A stretch of 64,000 nt of DNA from Geomonas diazotrophica. GTDB lineage: Bacteria > Desulfobacterota > Desulfuromonadia > Geobacterales > Geobacteraceae. The stretch lies in assembly GCF_018919385.1 (NCBI RefSeq), contig NZ_JAHLMF010000007.1, positions 1 to 64,000 on the forward strand, written 5' to 3'. Positions 47,262-56,991 of the stretch are shown here, piece after piece; position 1 is the stretch's first letter; the number at the start of each line of letters is the position of its first letter. A program made the position numbers and the translations under genes. The notes beneath the pieces are model-generated. The model did no database searches. It worked only from the letters and a program-made list of their open reading frames with translations, and was not told where the DNA came from.

Positions 47262-48467
47262 ATGGAAACGAACCGCTGGGGACAGCTCATGAACTTTCTG
47301 CTCGATCTCTACCTCCATCTCCGGATCCGCACCCGGATCATCCTGCTTTGCATCTGTTACAGCTTCTGCATCGTCTTCGCCGTTGTGGCGGGAAGATCGT
47401 TCTCCCTGGCCCTCTCGGTGGTCTCGACCGCGGTGTTCCTGGTCCTTGGTGCTTTCTTCAGCGCGCTGCTGTTCTGGTCGGTCAACGATGCCCTGCAGCG
47501 GATCATCGCCTTTTTGAAGACGATGATAGACGGAGACCTGACCAGACCCATCTCCGCCAAGCGCAACAACGAGATCAGCACCATCATCCGTTCGATCGAC
47601 GCACTTCAGACCACCATGCGCGACATCATCCGCCAGATCCAGCAGAACTCGGAGCAGATGGCCCTCACCTCGCACCAACTGCAGGAGAACGCGGAGCGGA
47701 TCTCGGCCGGTACCGACGACGCCGCTGCGCAGACCAACGCCGTGGCGGTTGCCAGCGAAGAGATGGCCGCCACTTCCGGAGACATCGCCCGCAACTGCGT
47801 GAGCGCCGCCGACAACTCCAGACGCGCCAGCCAGACCGCCGGTTCCGGCGCGGAGGTGGTGCGCCAGACCACGTTGGGCATGGAGCGGATCGCGAGCAGG
47901 GTGCAGGGGGCAGCCAGGACGGTCGAGGACCTGGGCGCGCGCTCCGACCAGATCGACCAGATCATCCGCACCATCCAGGATATCGCCGACCAGACCAACC
48001 TCCTGGCCCTGAACGCCGCCATCGAGGCGGCCCGGGCCGGGGAACAGGGGAGGGGGTTCGCCGTGGTCGCCGACGAGGTGCGGGCCCTGGCCGAGCGGAC
48101 CACCAGCGCCACCCGGGAGATCGGCGAGATGATCAAGGCGATCCAGGGGGGGACGCGGGGTGCAATTGCGGCCATAGAGGAAGGGGTGGCCGAGGTGGGG
48201 AAGGGTGCCGAGTTTTCGGCCCGCTCCGGGCAGGCCCTGGAGGAGATACTCGCACAGGTGAGCGAGGTGAACAGCCAGATCAGCCAGATCACCGCCGCCG
48301 CCCAGCAGCAGACCTCCACCACCGACGAGATCACCCGCAGCATCCAGAAGATAACCGACGTGGTGCATCAGACCGCGCGAGGGGTGAACGATGCCGCCGC
48401 CGCTGCCTCCACGCTGGCCCTGCAATCGGAGGAACTGGAGCGCCTGGTGCGTCAGTTCAAGCTTTAG
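47262..48467 (+). CDS. Methyl-accepting chemotaxis protein without periplasmic sensor domain, 401 aa
   Basis: Two closely spaced membrane helices (about residues 24-44 and 50-74: [17 protein letters not shown] and [19 protein letters not shown]) leave almost no periplasmic loop. A HAMP linker ([20 protein letters not shown]) and a signalling domain follow, with the conserved hairpin tip [20 protein letters not shown] and [18 protein letters not shown]. It must therefore sense something within or at the membrane or cytoplasm, or through another protein. An internal ATG at 47289 is a possible alternative start. It does not end in a CheR-docking pentapeptide (ends RQFKL). Confidence 0.9.
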   Translation: METNRWGQLMNFLLDLYLHLRIRTRIILLCICYSFCIVFAVVAGRSFSLALSVVSTAVFLVLGAFFSALLFWSVNDALQRIIAFLKTMIDGDLTRPISAKRNNEISTIIRSIDALQTTMRDIIRQIQQNSEQMALTSHQLQENAERISAGTDDAAAQTNAVAVASEEMAATSGDIARNCVSAADNSRRASQTAGSGAEVVRQTTLGMERIASRVQGAARTVEDLGARSDQIDQIIRTIQDIADQTNLLALNAAIEAARAGEQGRGFAVVADEVRALAERTTSATREIGEMIKAIQGGTRGAIAAIEEGVAEVGKGAEFSARSGQALEEILAQVSEVNSQISQITAAAQQQTSTTDEITRSIQKITDVVHQTARGVNDAAAAASTLALQSEELERLVRQFKL

Positions 48468-48558
48468 CTTCACCAGGGTACCGGCGGGTGGGGGTTGCTT
48501 CCGGCCCGTGAGTGTGCTATAGCTGCGGGCCGGGCTGCGACGCAAACAGCAGCCACCT

Positions 48559-48573
48559 CTGTCCCCGCAACCA
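48559..48573 (+). repeat. 15-bp copy of the initiator-tRNA 3' end
   Basis: CTGTCCCCGCAACCA is identical to 14890-14904, the acceptor end with CCA of the decayed tRNA-fMet. It is directly followed by a terminator, as a real tRNA gene would be. The rest of the tRNA is absent. Confidence 0.75.
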
Positions 48574-48578
48574 TTGTG

Positions 48579-48607
48579 AAGGGGTTACCCGTCAGGTAAC
48601 CCCTTTT
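48579..48607 (+). terminator. Intrinsic terminator after the tRNA tail copy
   Basis: GGGGTTACC and GGTAACCCC form a 9-bp stem with loop CGTCA, followed by TTTTT. It lies 110 bases after the chemoreceptor stop and could serve that gene. Confidence 0.88.
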
Positions 48608-48629
48608 TATATCTGCTCACGGATGCCTC

Positions 48630-48887
48630 ATGTCGAAAAACGGTAAATTGAAGAAAGCGAAGAAAGTGGAAAAGCGTCGCCTGCAGATGCAGGAAGCCCT
48701 GGAGTGTCTTCCTCTGAAGGAGGCGGCGCAGAGCGACCCGGTACCGAGCAGGCCGCTGAAGGATCCCGAGGAGTTTCAACCGCTGCCGGCAGCGAGGAAG
48801 CAGCCGAAGCAGTGCACCTTCCCCCCCTGCGGGCGCTATCTCGACCCGGCCTGCAAGGTCTGCCCTTACTGCGGTACCCCGCTTTAG
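48630..48887 (+). CDS. Small basic protein with C-terminal zinc-ribbon-like motif, 85 aa
   Basis: I do not recognise a named family. The N-terminal half is lysine/arginine-rich and helical (MSKNGKLKKAKKVEKRRLQM), then a proline-rich linker, then a four-cysteine cluster CTFPPCGRYLDPACKVCPYC, which fits a small zinc ribbon. A nucleic-acid or ribosome-associated role would suit the composition but is not shown. The ribosome site is weak. It stands alone between two terminators. Confidence 0.65.
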   Translation: MSKNGKLKKAKKVEKRRLQMQEALECLPLKEAAQSDPVPSRPLKDPEEFQPLPAARKQPKQCTFPPCGRYLDPACKVCPYCGTPL

Positions 48888-48919
48888 CGGTGTGCCCGCT
48901 GCAAGGCAACCCTCAAATG

Positions 48920-48949
48920 AAAAAGGGACGGCGTTAACGCCGTCCCCTT
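48920..48949. terminator. Terminator shared by the zinc-ribbon and CsbD genes
   Basis: GGGACGGCGTTAACGCCGTCCC is a perfect 11-bp stem without loop bases beyond the centre. On the minus strand it is followed by TTTTTC, serving CsbD; on the plus strand the T run is short. Confidence 0.85.
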
Positions 48950-48975
48950 CCGGTCATGCCTGTCGGTCGCGCGGG

Positions 48976-49191
48976 TTAGTATTTGCCGCGACGGCCCCTC
49001 TCCGCATCGAGTTCGTCTTCGATGCTCTTTTCAGCCTTGCCTGCGTGTTTTTGCACCTTGCCTGCTATCTTTTCCGCTTTGCCTTCGGCTTCCAATGAGA
49101 CGTTCCCGAATATCTTGCCGGTAGTTTCCTTTACTTTGCCCTTTGTTTCGTGCAGCACGCCTTTTGATGTATCCCTTGTACTGGATCTCAT
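48976..49191 (-). CDS. CsbD family stress protein, 71 aa
   Basis: A small hydrophilic helical protein with the CsbD pattern: KGVLHETKGKVKETTGKIFG, then EGKAEKIAGKVQKHAGKAEK. In Bacillus CsbD belongs to the general stress regulon; its molecular function is unknown. Length and lysine-rich repeats fit. The start at 49191 is followed immediately by family sequence. Single gene with terminator. Confidence 0.85.
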   Translation of the reverse strand: MRSSTRDTSKGVLHETKGKVKETTGKIFGNVSLEAEGKAEKIAGKVQKHAGKAEKSIEDELDAERGRRGKY

Positions 49192-49665
49192 GGCCTACCT
49201 CCCGGCTTGCGCCGTTGTCTTGCTCCTCCTTTCGGTTGCATATCAGTTGCTACGATTTGATTTTATCATGTATCCATCGTCTAAATACAGGTGATTATCA
49301 CCACGGCTGCTCCAAACAATTATGACCGCTTTGCGTAGTATTGTCGTCCGGGGGGGCTTCGCGCGCAGGAACTTGTTTGCCTACATTTTGGGGATGATGA
49401 CGTGAGAGCGGTGCACCAAAAGACAAGGGATGGACCTGCCCTGGGTCCCCCCCTCGCGTGAGGCGATCCTTCGTTGCCATCTGTGTTGATTTTCGATTCC
49501 TCAACAGTTATTGCTCCATTCTGACTTGGTTTCTTCAAAAGATCCCGCTTTTAGGTTTTTGACATTGGATCTGCTTTCACTTAGTCTTCTGCATATAGTG
49601 ATGCGCAAGTCGTTAAGAGAGACGTCGCTGTCTCATACTGCGACGATTCCCTAAACGGAGCGATA
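49192..49665. other. Intergenic stretch upstream of the hybrid kinase
   Basis: 474 bases without a convincing gene; AT-rich near 49540-49620, presumably holding the kinase promoter (TTGACA at 49559, TATAGT near 49595, but not at standard spacing) and the CsbD promoter on the other strand. Confidence 0.5.
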
Positions 49666-52272
49666 ATGAACTGGTTAAAATCCCTGCCGATTCATCTTCT
49701 AATAGCGTTCATGCTGACCATCATGGCGCTCCCCTCGGTCGGCCTCATCATCTACTCCGGAATGGAGGGGCGCGCCGACGACCTGCGGATCGCTACCCGC
49801 GCCACTACCTACCTCCTTGACAACGTCGCCTCCGAGCTCAACAGCAAGGTTGAAGCATCCCGCCAGTTGATGGAGATGCTGTCGCTGATGCCGCAAGTCC
49901 GTCAGAAGGACGCGGCAGCCGTGAATCGGGTGCTGGCGGAACTGCGGCAGAGATGTCCAAGCTATGCCAACATCATGATGGTCGACCGTAGCGGCCTCAC
50001 CTGGGCCACAGCCCTGCCGACCGCGAAACCGATTTCCCTCGCGGACCGCAAAGCCTTCAAGGACGCCAGGAATAGCGGTCGCTTCTCCCCCGGCGAGTAC
50101 ACGGTCGGCAAGGCAAGCAACAAGCCGATCCTCAATTTCGCCTACCCCCTCAAGGACGATAGTGGCGCCTTCGACGGCGCCATCCTTGTCGGTATCGACC
50201 TGACCTACATCGGCACGCTGCTCAAGGCGAGCAAGCTCCCGCCGGGAACCTCCTTCGGCATTTTCGACCACAAAGGGATCTTTATCTACCGTACCGTGGG
50301 CGCCGATAAGTTCGTCGGGACCCCCGACCGCAGCAACCAGTTCGAGAAGATGAAAAACGGTCCGGAGACGGGGGTCATCAGGCTGACCTCCAGCGACGGG
50401 ATCCAGCGCCTGTCCGCCTATCGCAAGATTCGCATCTCTCCGGAACTCCCTCCCTACGCCTACGTGCGGGGGGGCACGCCGATGGACATCCTCCTGCACG
50501 AAGCCAACCACCAGCTGGCACTGAACCTGGCCGTCATGTTCCTGGTCCTGGTCCTCGTGTTCGCCCTCAACATCTGGCTCAGCAAGCGGCTCATCGTGAA
50601 CCGGATAAGTTCACTGGAGAGCGCCTCGCGCAGCCTCGCCTCCGGGGACCTGCGGGTACGGGTGGGCGAGGAGGTCCGCGGCGGCGAACTGGGAAGCCTC
50701 GGCGGTTCCTTCGATGAGATGGCCGACGCTCTCAGCTTCGAACTGTCGCAGCGGATGAAAAACGAGGACGTGCTGCGGGAAAAGTCGGACCTGCTCGAAC
50801 TCGCCCACGACGCCATCATCCTGCTGGAGCTCGACGGTACCATCCTTTACTGGAACCAGGGGGCGGCGACGACATACGGGTACGACTCCGCCCAGGCCAT
50901 GGGACAGGTCATTCACACCCTCTTGCAGACGGTCTTTCCGAAACCCCAGGAGGAGATCGTGCAGGACCTGCTGCGTGTGGGGCGCTGGGAGGGGAAACTT
51001 TCGCACACGACCTCCGGGGGGGAGAGCATCGTCGTCAGCAGCAGGTGGGCGCTGCAACGGGACAAACAGGGGCGTCCCTGGCGCATCATGGAAATAAACA
51101 GCGACATCACCGAGCGGGAAAAGTCGCAGCAGGAACTGCTCAAGATGCAGAAGCTGGAATCGTTGGGGGTGCTGGCGGGAGGGATAGCCCACGACTTCAA
51201 CAACATCCTCACCGGCATCATGGGGAACATCACCCTGGCGCAGATGACCCTGGACGACGCCGCCCAGGTGCACAAACTGCTGAAGCAGGCGGAAAAGGCA
51301 TGTCAGAGGGCCTCCGAGCTCTCCAACCAGCTGCTCACCTTCGCCAAGGGGGGAAAGCCGATCAAGAAAAACGTGGCGGTGAGGCACCTCGTCGAGGAGA
51401 CGGTGTCCCTGGTGCTGCGCGGCTCCAACGTCCTGAGCGTGCTGAACCTCCCCACGGACCTCTACCTGCTGGAGGTGGACGAAGGGCAGGTTCACCAGGC
51501 CTTCAGCAACATCGTCATCAACGCCCTGCAGTCCATGCCCCAGGGGGGCACCTTCACGGTGACCGCGGCCAACGTCATCCTGGAGGAGGGTAACAGCATG
51601 GCCCTGTCGGCGGGGAGGTACGTCAAATTCTCCTTCAGCGACACCGGGTGCGGGATTTCCCCCGAGGACCAGAAGAGGATATTCGACCCGTACTTCTCGA
51701 CCAAGGCGGGGGGCAAAGGACTCGGACTCTCCTCGGCGCACTCCGTCATCGTGCGGCACGGCGGCTACATCACCGTCCACTCCCGGCCCGGAGTGGGGAC
51801 GGCATTCGAGGTGTTTTTGCCGGCCGCGAAGGGAGAGGGGCATGCGGTCGTGCCGGAACCGCCTCCCGCCGCGCCCGTCGTGGTCGCCATCCCGCAGCGG
51901 AACATCCTGGTTATGGACGACGAGGAGATGATCCGCGATCTGATCTGCGCGATACTCGAGAGTCTTGGCTGCAAGGTGAAAAGCTGCGCGAACGGAAGCG
52001 AGGCAATAGCCCTCTATGCCGCCGCCAGGGAATCCGCCACCCCGTTTGACGCGGTGATCATGGACCTCACCATACCCGGCGGGATGGGGGGAGAGGAGGC
52101 CGCGCGGCATATCCTGGAAATGGACCCGCTCGCTTCGCTCATAGTTTCCAGCGGATACTCCAACGACCCCGTCATGTCCGACTACGCCCAGTTCGGGTTC
52201 AAGGCCACCATGGCGAAGCCGTACCGGGCTTCGGAGGTGGCCGAGGTGCTCGACAGGGTGCTCGCCCACTAG
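49666..52272 (+). CDS. Hybrid sensor histidine kinase (Cache-HAMP-PAS-HisKA-HATPase-REC), 868 aa
   Basis: An N-terminal membrane helix (residues 8-28), a periplasmic double-Cache sensor to about 285 (YANIMMVDRSGLTWA; GAILVGIDLTYIGTLLKASK), a second helix (LALNLAVMFLVLVLVFALNI) and HAMP. The PAS domain begins LLELAHDAIILLELDGTILY. The kinase core has phospho-acceptor GGIAHDFNNILTGIMGN and ATP motifs DTGCGISPEDQ and GGKGLGLSSAH. A C-terminal receiver has LVMDDEE and acceptor Asp in VIMDLTIPGGMGG. The GIAHDFNNIL box marks the family with many orphan hybrid kinases. No separate regulator gene is adjacent. GGAG precedes the ATG. Confidence 0.92.
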   Translation: MNWLKSLPIHLLIAFMLTIMALPSVGLIIYSGMEGRADDLRIATRATTYLLDNVASELNSKVEASRQLMEMLSLMPQVRQKDAAAVNRVLAELRQRCPSYANIMMVDRSGLTWATALPTAKPISLADRKAFKDARNSGRFSPGEYTVGKASNKPILNFAYPLKDDSGAFDGAILVGIDLTYIGTLLKASKLPPGTSFGIFDHKGIFIYRTVGADKFVGTPDRSNQFEKMKNGPETGVIRLTSSDGIQRLSAYRKIRISPELPPYAYVRGGTPMDILLHEANHQLALNLAVMFLVLVLVFALNIWLSKRLIVNRISSLESASRSLASGDLRVRVGEEVRGGELGSLGGSFDEMADALSFELSQRMKNEDVLREKSDLLELAHDAIILLELDGTILYWNQGAATTYGYDSAQAMGQVIHTLLQTVFPKPQEEIVQDLLRVGRWEGKLSHTTSGGESIVVSSRWALQRDKQGRPWRIMEINSDITEREKSQQELLKMQKLESLGVLAGGIAHDFNNILTGIMGNITLAQMTLDDAAQVHKLLKQAEKACQRASELSNQLLTFAKGGKPIKKNVAVRHLVEETVSLVLRGSNVLSVLNLPTDLYLLEVDEGQVHQAFSNIVINALQSMPQGGTFTVTAANVILEEGNSMALSAGRYVKFSFSDTGCGISPEDQKRIFDPYFSTKAGGKGLGLSSAHSVIVRHGGYITVHSRPGVGTAFEVFLPAAKGEGHAVVPEPPPAAPVVVAIPQRNILVMDDEEMIRDLICAILESLGCKVKSCANGSEAIALYAAARESATPFDAVIMDLTIPGGMGGEEAARHILEMDPLASLIVSSGYSNDPVMSDYAQFGFKATMAKPYRASEVAEVLDRVLAH

Positions 52273-52424
52273 TAGCCGCTCCCACCCCCCCGGGGGCTCC
52301 CGTTCCCCGCGTCACGTCCTCCCTTTCGATCAAGCCACCCTCCGCACTTCCTCGCTCAGGTTTTGACAGGCGATGCCGATAGGTGTGACTGAAGAGATCC
52401 AGTCTTCGTACCTGAGGGAGTCGC

Positions 52425-53480
52425 ATGCAACTTTGGCTTAAACTGCTGCTGAGTTATCTTGTCATCATCTGTGCCACGGTTTTGATCTCCATCGGGGGGA
52501 TATCGGGCGCCCAGAAGGTGAGGGACAGCTTCTACAAGGTGAACAAGGAGGTCATCCCGCACCTCCTCGCGCTCAAAGACCTGCGCTACGCGGGACTGCG
52601 CATCGTCTCCTCATCGATGGAGTACGCCTTCCTCACCTCGGTACACCCTGCCGGCGGGGAGGGGAAAAAGGAGCTGGAGGCCAAGGAGGAAGAGGTGAGG
52701 CTTCTCGCCCAAGGGCGCACCAGCTTTCTCTCCAGCCTGGATCTTTGCACAAGGGTCCTGGTGCATGGGGAGGAAAGGATGCCCGCGGCGCTGGAGCTGG
52801 CAGGGCAGTCGCTGCTGAAGGGGTCGCAGGATTATATCGCCGTGGTCGACGCCGGGGGGGGGACGGCGCGGTTGATCGAGGCCAAGGAACGGTTCGAAAA
52901 CGCGGAAAAGACGTTCCTGGAGGCCGTGAACGTGGCGCACGACCGGGAGATGGCCGACCTGCACCGGCACGTCGCCGGCACGCTGCAAAGCGTCTCCAGT
53001 GCCATCGTCTCATCGGTGGTCCTCTCCATCGTGGCGCTGACCGCTGCCCTGCTCTTGAGCGTGGCGATTTCCCTGAAGGTGTCACGCCGCATCCGTACCC
53101 TCAAGGAGGCTGCCGCAGCGGTGGCGGCCGGCAAGCGCGACGTGGCCGTTCCGGTAACTGAACGGGACGAGATCGCGGCGGTTTCGGCCTCCTTCAACAC
53201 CATGGTGCAGCGTTTGCGGGCCTTCGAGGAGGAGCTCGATTCCGCCAACAGGTACCTGGACAGCATCATCGCCACCATGCCCGAGGCGCTCACCGTGGTC
53301 TCCTGCGAGGGGGGGATTCTGGACGTGAACAGGGCGACGGAAGAGGTTTTCGGCTTCGCCAAGAAGGATCTGGTCGGGAGGGATTTCTCCGGGCTGTTCG
53401 TGGATTTCGACCAGGGAACGATTTCATCGCGGCGGTGCTGCGCCAGGAAGGGCTGGTCGAACGGGAGGCGAGCCTTTTGA
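52425..53480 (+). pseudogene. GGDEF-EAL protein, 5' part up to a frameshift (sensor-HAMP-PAS)
   Basis: The first 330 codons encode a membrane helix, a helical periplasmic domain (residues about 30-185), a second membrane helix (VVLSIVALTAALLLSVAISL), HAMP (RRIRTLKEAAAAVAAGKRDV) and most of a PAS domain (YLDSIIATMPEALTVVSCEG; DVNRATEEVFGFAKKDLVGR). After FVDFDQGT near 53420 the frame changes and reads unrelated residues to a stop at 53480. The proper PAS continuation, DFIAAVLRQEG, is in the other frame. One base appears to be missing there. It would make a sensor with no output domain. Sequencing error is possible. Confidence 0.8.
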
Positions 53481-54904
53481 CCCAGGACGGCCGGGCGATA
53501 CACGTGACCCTGTCGGCAACCATGCTGGAGCTCAAGGGGAAAAGGGACCGGTTCCTCTGCCTGAGCCACGACATCACCCTGCGCAAACAGGCCGAGCAGG
53601 AGGTCCACAACCTGGCCTACTTCGACCAGCTGACCGGTCTCGCCAACAGGACCCTCTTCTACGACCGCTGTTCCCAGGCGCTCGCCCGCGCCAAGCGTTA
53701 CGGCGAGATGTTCGCCATCCTTTTCTTCGACCTGGACCATTTCAAGGACGTGAACGACACCATGGGGCACCACGCGGGCGACCAGCTGCTGCAACTGGTG
53801 GTGCTGCGCTTCAAGAGCATCCTGAGGGCGAGCGACACCTTCGCCCGGCTGGGGGGGGATGAATTCGCCCTGCTCTGCTGCCATGTGCCGGAGCCCGACG
53901 GGGCTGCGAAGTTCGCGCAGAAGCTGATCGAGCTGGGCAAGCAGCCCTTCGAGGTGGATAACCGGCAGATCTATTCCGGTGCGAGCATCGGCATCGTGCT
54001 CTTCCCCGAGGACGGGGGCGACATCCCGACCCTGCTGAAGAACGGCGACCTGGCCATGTACGCCGCCAAGAGCGCCGGGGGGAACCGGTACCAGTTCTTC
54101 TCGGAAGGGCTGAACCAGAAGGCGCAGGAGCGGGCGGCCATCGAGGCAGCGTTGCGCGAGGCTCTGAAAAATGACCGGCTCACGCTGCATTACCAGCCGC
54201 AGCTCGATCTTCGGGATGGGAAGGTGGTCGGCATGGAGGCGCTGGCACGCTGGCACGACGAAACCCTGGGCGCGGTGGCGCCGAACCGCTTCATCCCCAT
54301 AGCCGAGCAGACCGGGCTGATCCACGAACTGGGCGCCTGGGTGCTGCGCAAGGCCTGCGCCCAGTGCAAACAGTGGCACCAGGATGGGTACCTCGTCAGC
54401 GTCAGCGTCAACGTCTCCATAAAGCAGATGATGCAGGAGGGGTTCTCCGAGATGGTGGTGGGGACGCTCCTCGAGGCGGGGCTTGAGCCCCGGTACCTGG
54501 ACCTGGAACTGACCGAGAGCATGCTGATGGAGAAGGCGGCCGAATCGGTGGCCCTGTTGCGCATGTTCAAGTCGCTTGGGGTACAGATCTCCATAGACGA
54601 TTTCGGGACCGGCTACTCTTCGCTTAGCTACCTGAAGAACTTCTCCGTGGATCGGATCAAGATCGACCAGTCCTTCGTCAGGGACGTCACCGTCCGGGAC
54701 GACGCGGTGGGGATCATCAAGGCGATCGTCGCCATCGGGCACAGCATGGGGCTCAAGGTGATAGCCGAAGGGGTGGAAAGCCAGGGGGAGGAAGAGAAGC
54801 TGCTGTCCTGCCGGTGCGACCAGGTGCAGGGGTACCTGCACGCGCGGCCGATGCCGGCCGCCGAGGCCGAGGCCTTCCTGGAGCGGGCGCAAACCTCCGG
54901 ATGA
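53435..54904 (+). pseudogene. GGDEF-EAL protein, 3' part after the frameshift, 489 codons
   Basis: Continues the broken gene. It finishes the PAS domain and adds a diguanylate cyclase domain with NLAYFDQLTGLANR, active site GGDEF in FARLGGDEFALLCC and the inhibitory site RASD exactly five residues before it, then an EAL phosphodiesterase domain with MEALARW, ELTESMLMEK, DDFGTGYSSLSYL and EGVES. All catalytic signatures are intact, so it could act if translated. The only upstream start is a GTG at 53435 without a ribosome site. Both make-and-break c-di-GMP domains are therefore cut off from their sensor. Confidence 0.85.
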
Positions 54905-54943
54905 GCCGAGGCGGCGCGGTAAACTTGTGAGCCATGCGGAAAG

Positions 54944-54980
54944 AAAAAAAGGCACCCTGCAAAGAGCGGGGTGCCTTTTA
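54944..54980. terminator. Bidirectional terminator between GGDEF-EAL and decarboxylase genes
   Basis: AAAAAGGCACCC and GGGTGCCTTTTA form the stem, with A and T runs on both sides. The stem repeats that at 40466-40496 with a different loop. Confidence 0.88.
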
Positions 54981-55030
54981 GTTTTGTGGAAGGGGAGGAG
55001 TGAGACGTCCACCCGTTCGCTACGGAACCG

Positions 55031-56290
55031 CTACGGTTTCAGCACGCAGGGCTCGAAGTTGTAGGTGGCGAAGTAGTCCTCGACGGTCTCGGCGCGGCGG
55101 ATCAGCTCGACCCGGCCGTCGGCGCGCAGCATGAGCTCCTTGGGGCGCAGCCGCCCGTTGTACTGAAAGCCCATGGCGTGTCCGTGGGCGCCGGAGTCGT
55201 GGATCACCACGAGGTCGCCGTCCTCGATCGGGGGAAGCTCGCGCTGGATGGCGAACTTGTCGTTGTTCTCGCACAGCGAGCCGACCACGTCGTACACTTC
55301 GCTGCGCTCAACGCCCTCCTTGCCCACGACGTCGATGTGGTGGTAGGACCCGTACAGAGCCGGGCGCATCAGCGAGGACATGCAGGCGTCCAGGCCGATG
55401 TACTTTCTGTAGGTGTCCTTGCTGTTGATGGCGGTGGCCACCAGGGCGCCGTGCGGGCCGGTCATGAACCGGCCGCTCTCCATGAACATGGCCGGCGCAT
55501 GGCCGTGGCGGGCGCGGAAGTCTTCGAAGAGCGAGGTGATCTCCCTGGACATGGTGGGGAGGTCGAGCGCCTTCTGCTCCGGACGGTAGGGGATACCGAA
55601 GCCGCCGCCGATGTTTACGAACTCGAAGGTGATGCCGAGCGCCGCCTCGACCTCCTGGGCGACCTCGAGCACCATGCGGGCGGTCTCCACGATGTAGGTG
55701 TAGTCAAGCTCGTTGGAGGCGACCATGGTGTGCAGGCCGAAGCGCTTGGCGCCGCGCGCCTGGGCTTTGCGGTACGCCTCGACCACCTGCTCGTGGGAGA
55801 CGCCGTACTTCGCCTCTTCCGGGTTGCCGATGATGACGTTGCCGGTGCGGCGCGGGCCGGGGTTGTAGCGGAAGCAGATCAGCTCCGGGAAGACCGGCAC
55901 CTTGTCGATCAGTGAGATGTCGTCCAGGTTCAGGATGCAACCCCCGTCCTTGGCGGCGAACTCGAACTCCTCGGGGCTGGTGTTGTTGGAGGTGAACATG
56001 ATGTCTTCCGGCTTCGCGCCCAGCTCGCGGGCCTGGATCAGTTCGGGGATGGAGCTGCAGTCGAAGCCGAAGCCCATCTCCTTCATGAGCTTCAGGATCT
56101 CCCGGTTGGGGAGCGCCTTGACCGCGAAGAACTCGCGGAAGCCGGGGATGCCGGAGAAGGCCTTGATGAGGCTGGCGCCGGTCTCGCGAATGCCCGCCTC
56201 GTCGTAGATGTGAAACGGGGTCTGGAAATGCTGCTGGATGGCGGGGATCCGGGGGAACAGACGTTCTTTGAAAGAAGCGGACATCGGCAT
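55031..56290 (-). CDS. Diaminopimelate/ornithine decarboxylase-family PLP enzyme (LysA-like), 419 aa
   Basis: A fold-III PLP decarboxylase. The PLP lysine is K58 in FFAVKALPNREIL; the phosphate-binding loop is NIGGGFGIPY; further contacts are in ESGRFMTGPHG, the catalytic cysteine loop GSLCENND, and HDSGAHGHAMGFQYN. Length fits diaminopimelate decarboxylase, the last step of lysine synthesis. The CENND loop differs somewhat from the CESGD of typical LysA, so an amino-acid decarboxylase with related substrate is possible. It is 46 bases downstream of an Lrp-type regulator on the same strand, which probably controls it. AGGAGA precedes two ATGs; the first is used. Confidence 0.82.
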   Translation of the reverse strand: MPMSASFKERLFPRIPAIQQHFQTPFHIYDEAGIRETGASLIKAFSGIPGFREFFAVKALPNREILKLMKEMGFGFDCSSIPELIQARELGAKPEDIMFTSNNTSPEEFEFAAKDGGCILNLDDISLIDKVPVFPELICFRYNPGPRRTGNVIIGNPEEAKYGVSHEQVVEAYRKAQARGAKRFGLHTMVASNELDYTYIVETARMVLEVAQEVEAALGITFEFVNIGGGFGIPYRPEQKALDLPTMSREITSLFEDFRARHGHAPAMFMESGRFMTGPHGALVATAINSKDTYRKYIGLDACMSSLMRPALYGSYHHIDVVGKEGVERSEVYDVVGSLCENNDKFAIQRELPPIEDGDLVVIHDSGAHGHAMGFQYNGRLRPKELMLRADGRVELIRRAETVEDYFATYNFEPCVLKP

Positions 56291-56336
56291 GACTTTGGTT
56301 CTCCTTCTATGGTGGTAGCTGCGTACTGGTTCGTGG

Positions 56337-56807
56337 TTAAGAGTGACGGCCGTTGCCGTTGTGTTCCGTGAGGTCGACCCTTCTGGTTTCCTTCACCGTT
56401 TCCAGGACTACCTGGGTGCGCATGGATCTCACCCCGGGCAGGGGGCGGATCTGCTGCAGGATCCTGGCGAGGGTGGTGTGGTCGGCGGTTCTCAGCTTGA
56501 CCAGGAAGCCGTCCGGACCAACCACCTGGTGCACCTCCTGCACCGAGGGGATGGCGGCCAGCGCCGTCGCGGTCTGTGCGTCGGTTCCGTCCGTCTCGAC
56601 CTGGACGAAGGCGGAGAGCCCCTGGTGGAAACAGGCGGGGTTCAGCCTCACCTCGTACCCTTCGATGATCCCCCGCTCCTCGAGCTTGCGGATCCGCTCC
56701 AGGACTGCCGAAGGGGCCATGCCGACCTGCCTGGCCACCTCCGCGTTGGGGATTCTCGCCTTCTCCTGAAGAATCTCCAGTATGTGGATGTCTATTTCGT
56801 CGAACAT
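56337..56807 (-). CDS. Lrp/AsnC family transcriptional regulator, 156 aa
   Basis: An N-terminal winged helix-turn-helix (IDIHILEILQEKARIPNAEV, then ARQVGMAPSAVLERIRKLEE) and a C-terminal RAM ligand-binding domain (AFVQVETDGTDAQTATALAA; VHQVVGPDGFLVKLRTADHT). Such proteins sense amino acids. It leads a two-gene unit with the LysA-like decarboxylase, so lysine, diaminopimelate or a related amino acid is a reasonable ligand. It is divergent from the cupin gene. Confidence 0.9.
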   Translation of the reverse strand: MFDEIDIHILEILQEKARIPNAEVARQVGMAPSAVLERIRKLEERGIIEGYEVRLNPACFHQGLSAFVQVETDGTDAQTATALAAIPSVQEVHQVVGPDGFLVKLRTADHTTLARILQQIRPLPGVRSMRTQVVLETVKETRRVDLTEHNGNGRHS

Positions 56808-56991
56808 TCTTGTTTACACCTTTCGGCGCGAATTTTATTCATAATGTAATACGTTGTAAAGAATTTTTTTCGGGAGCGTTCAGGGTGCCGGGCTCTTCGG
56901 GAGAATTATCTGGCACTGGCATGGGGGGGACCGTACAATAGGAGGCAGGTAGGTAAATACGGCTGATTCTCCAGCTGTTGAGGAGGCAGAT

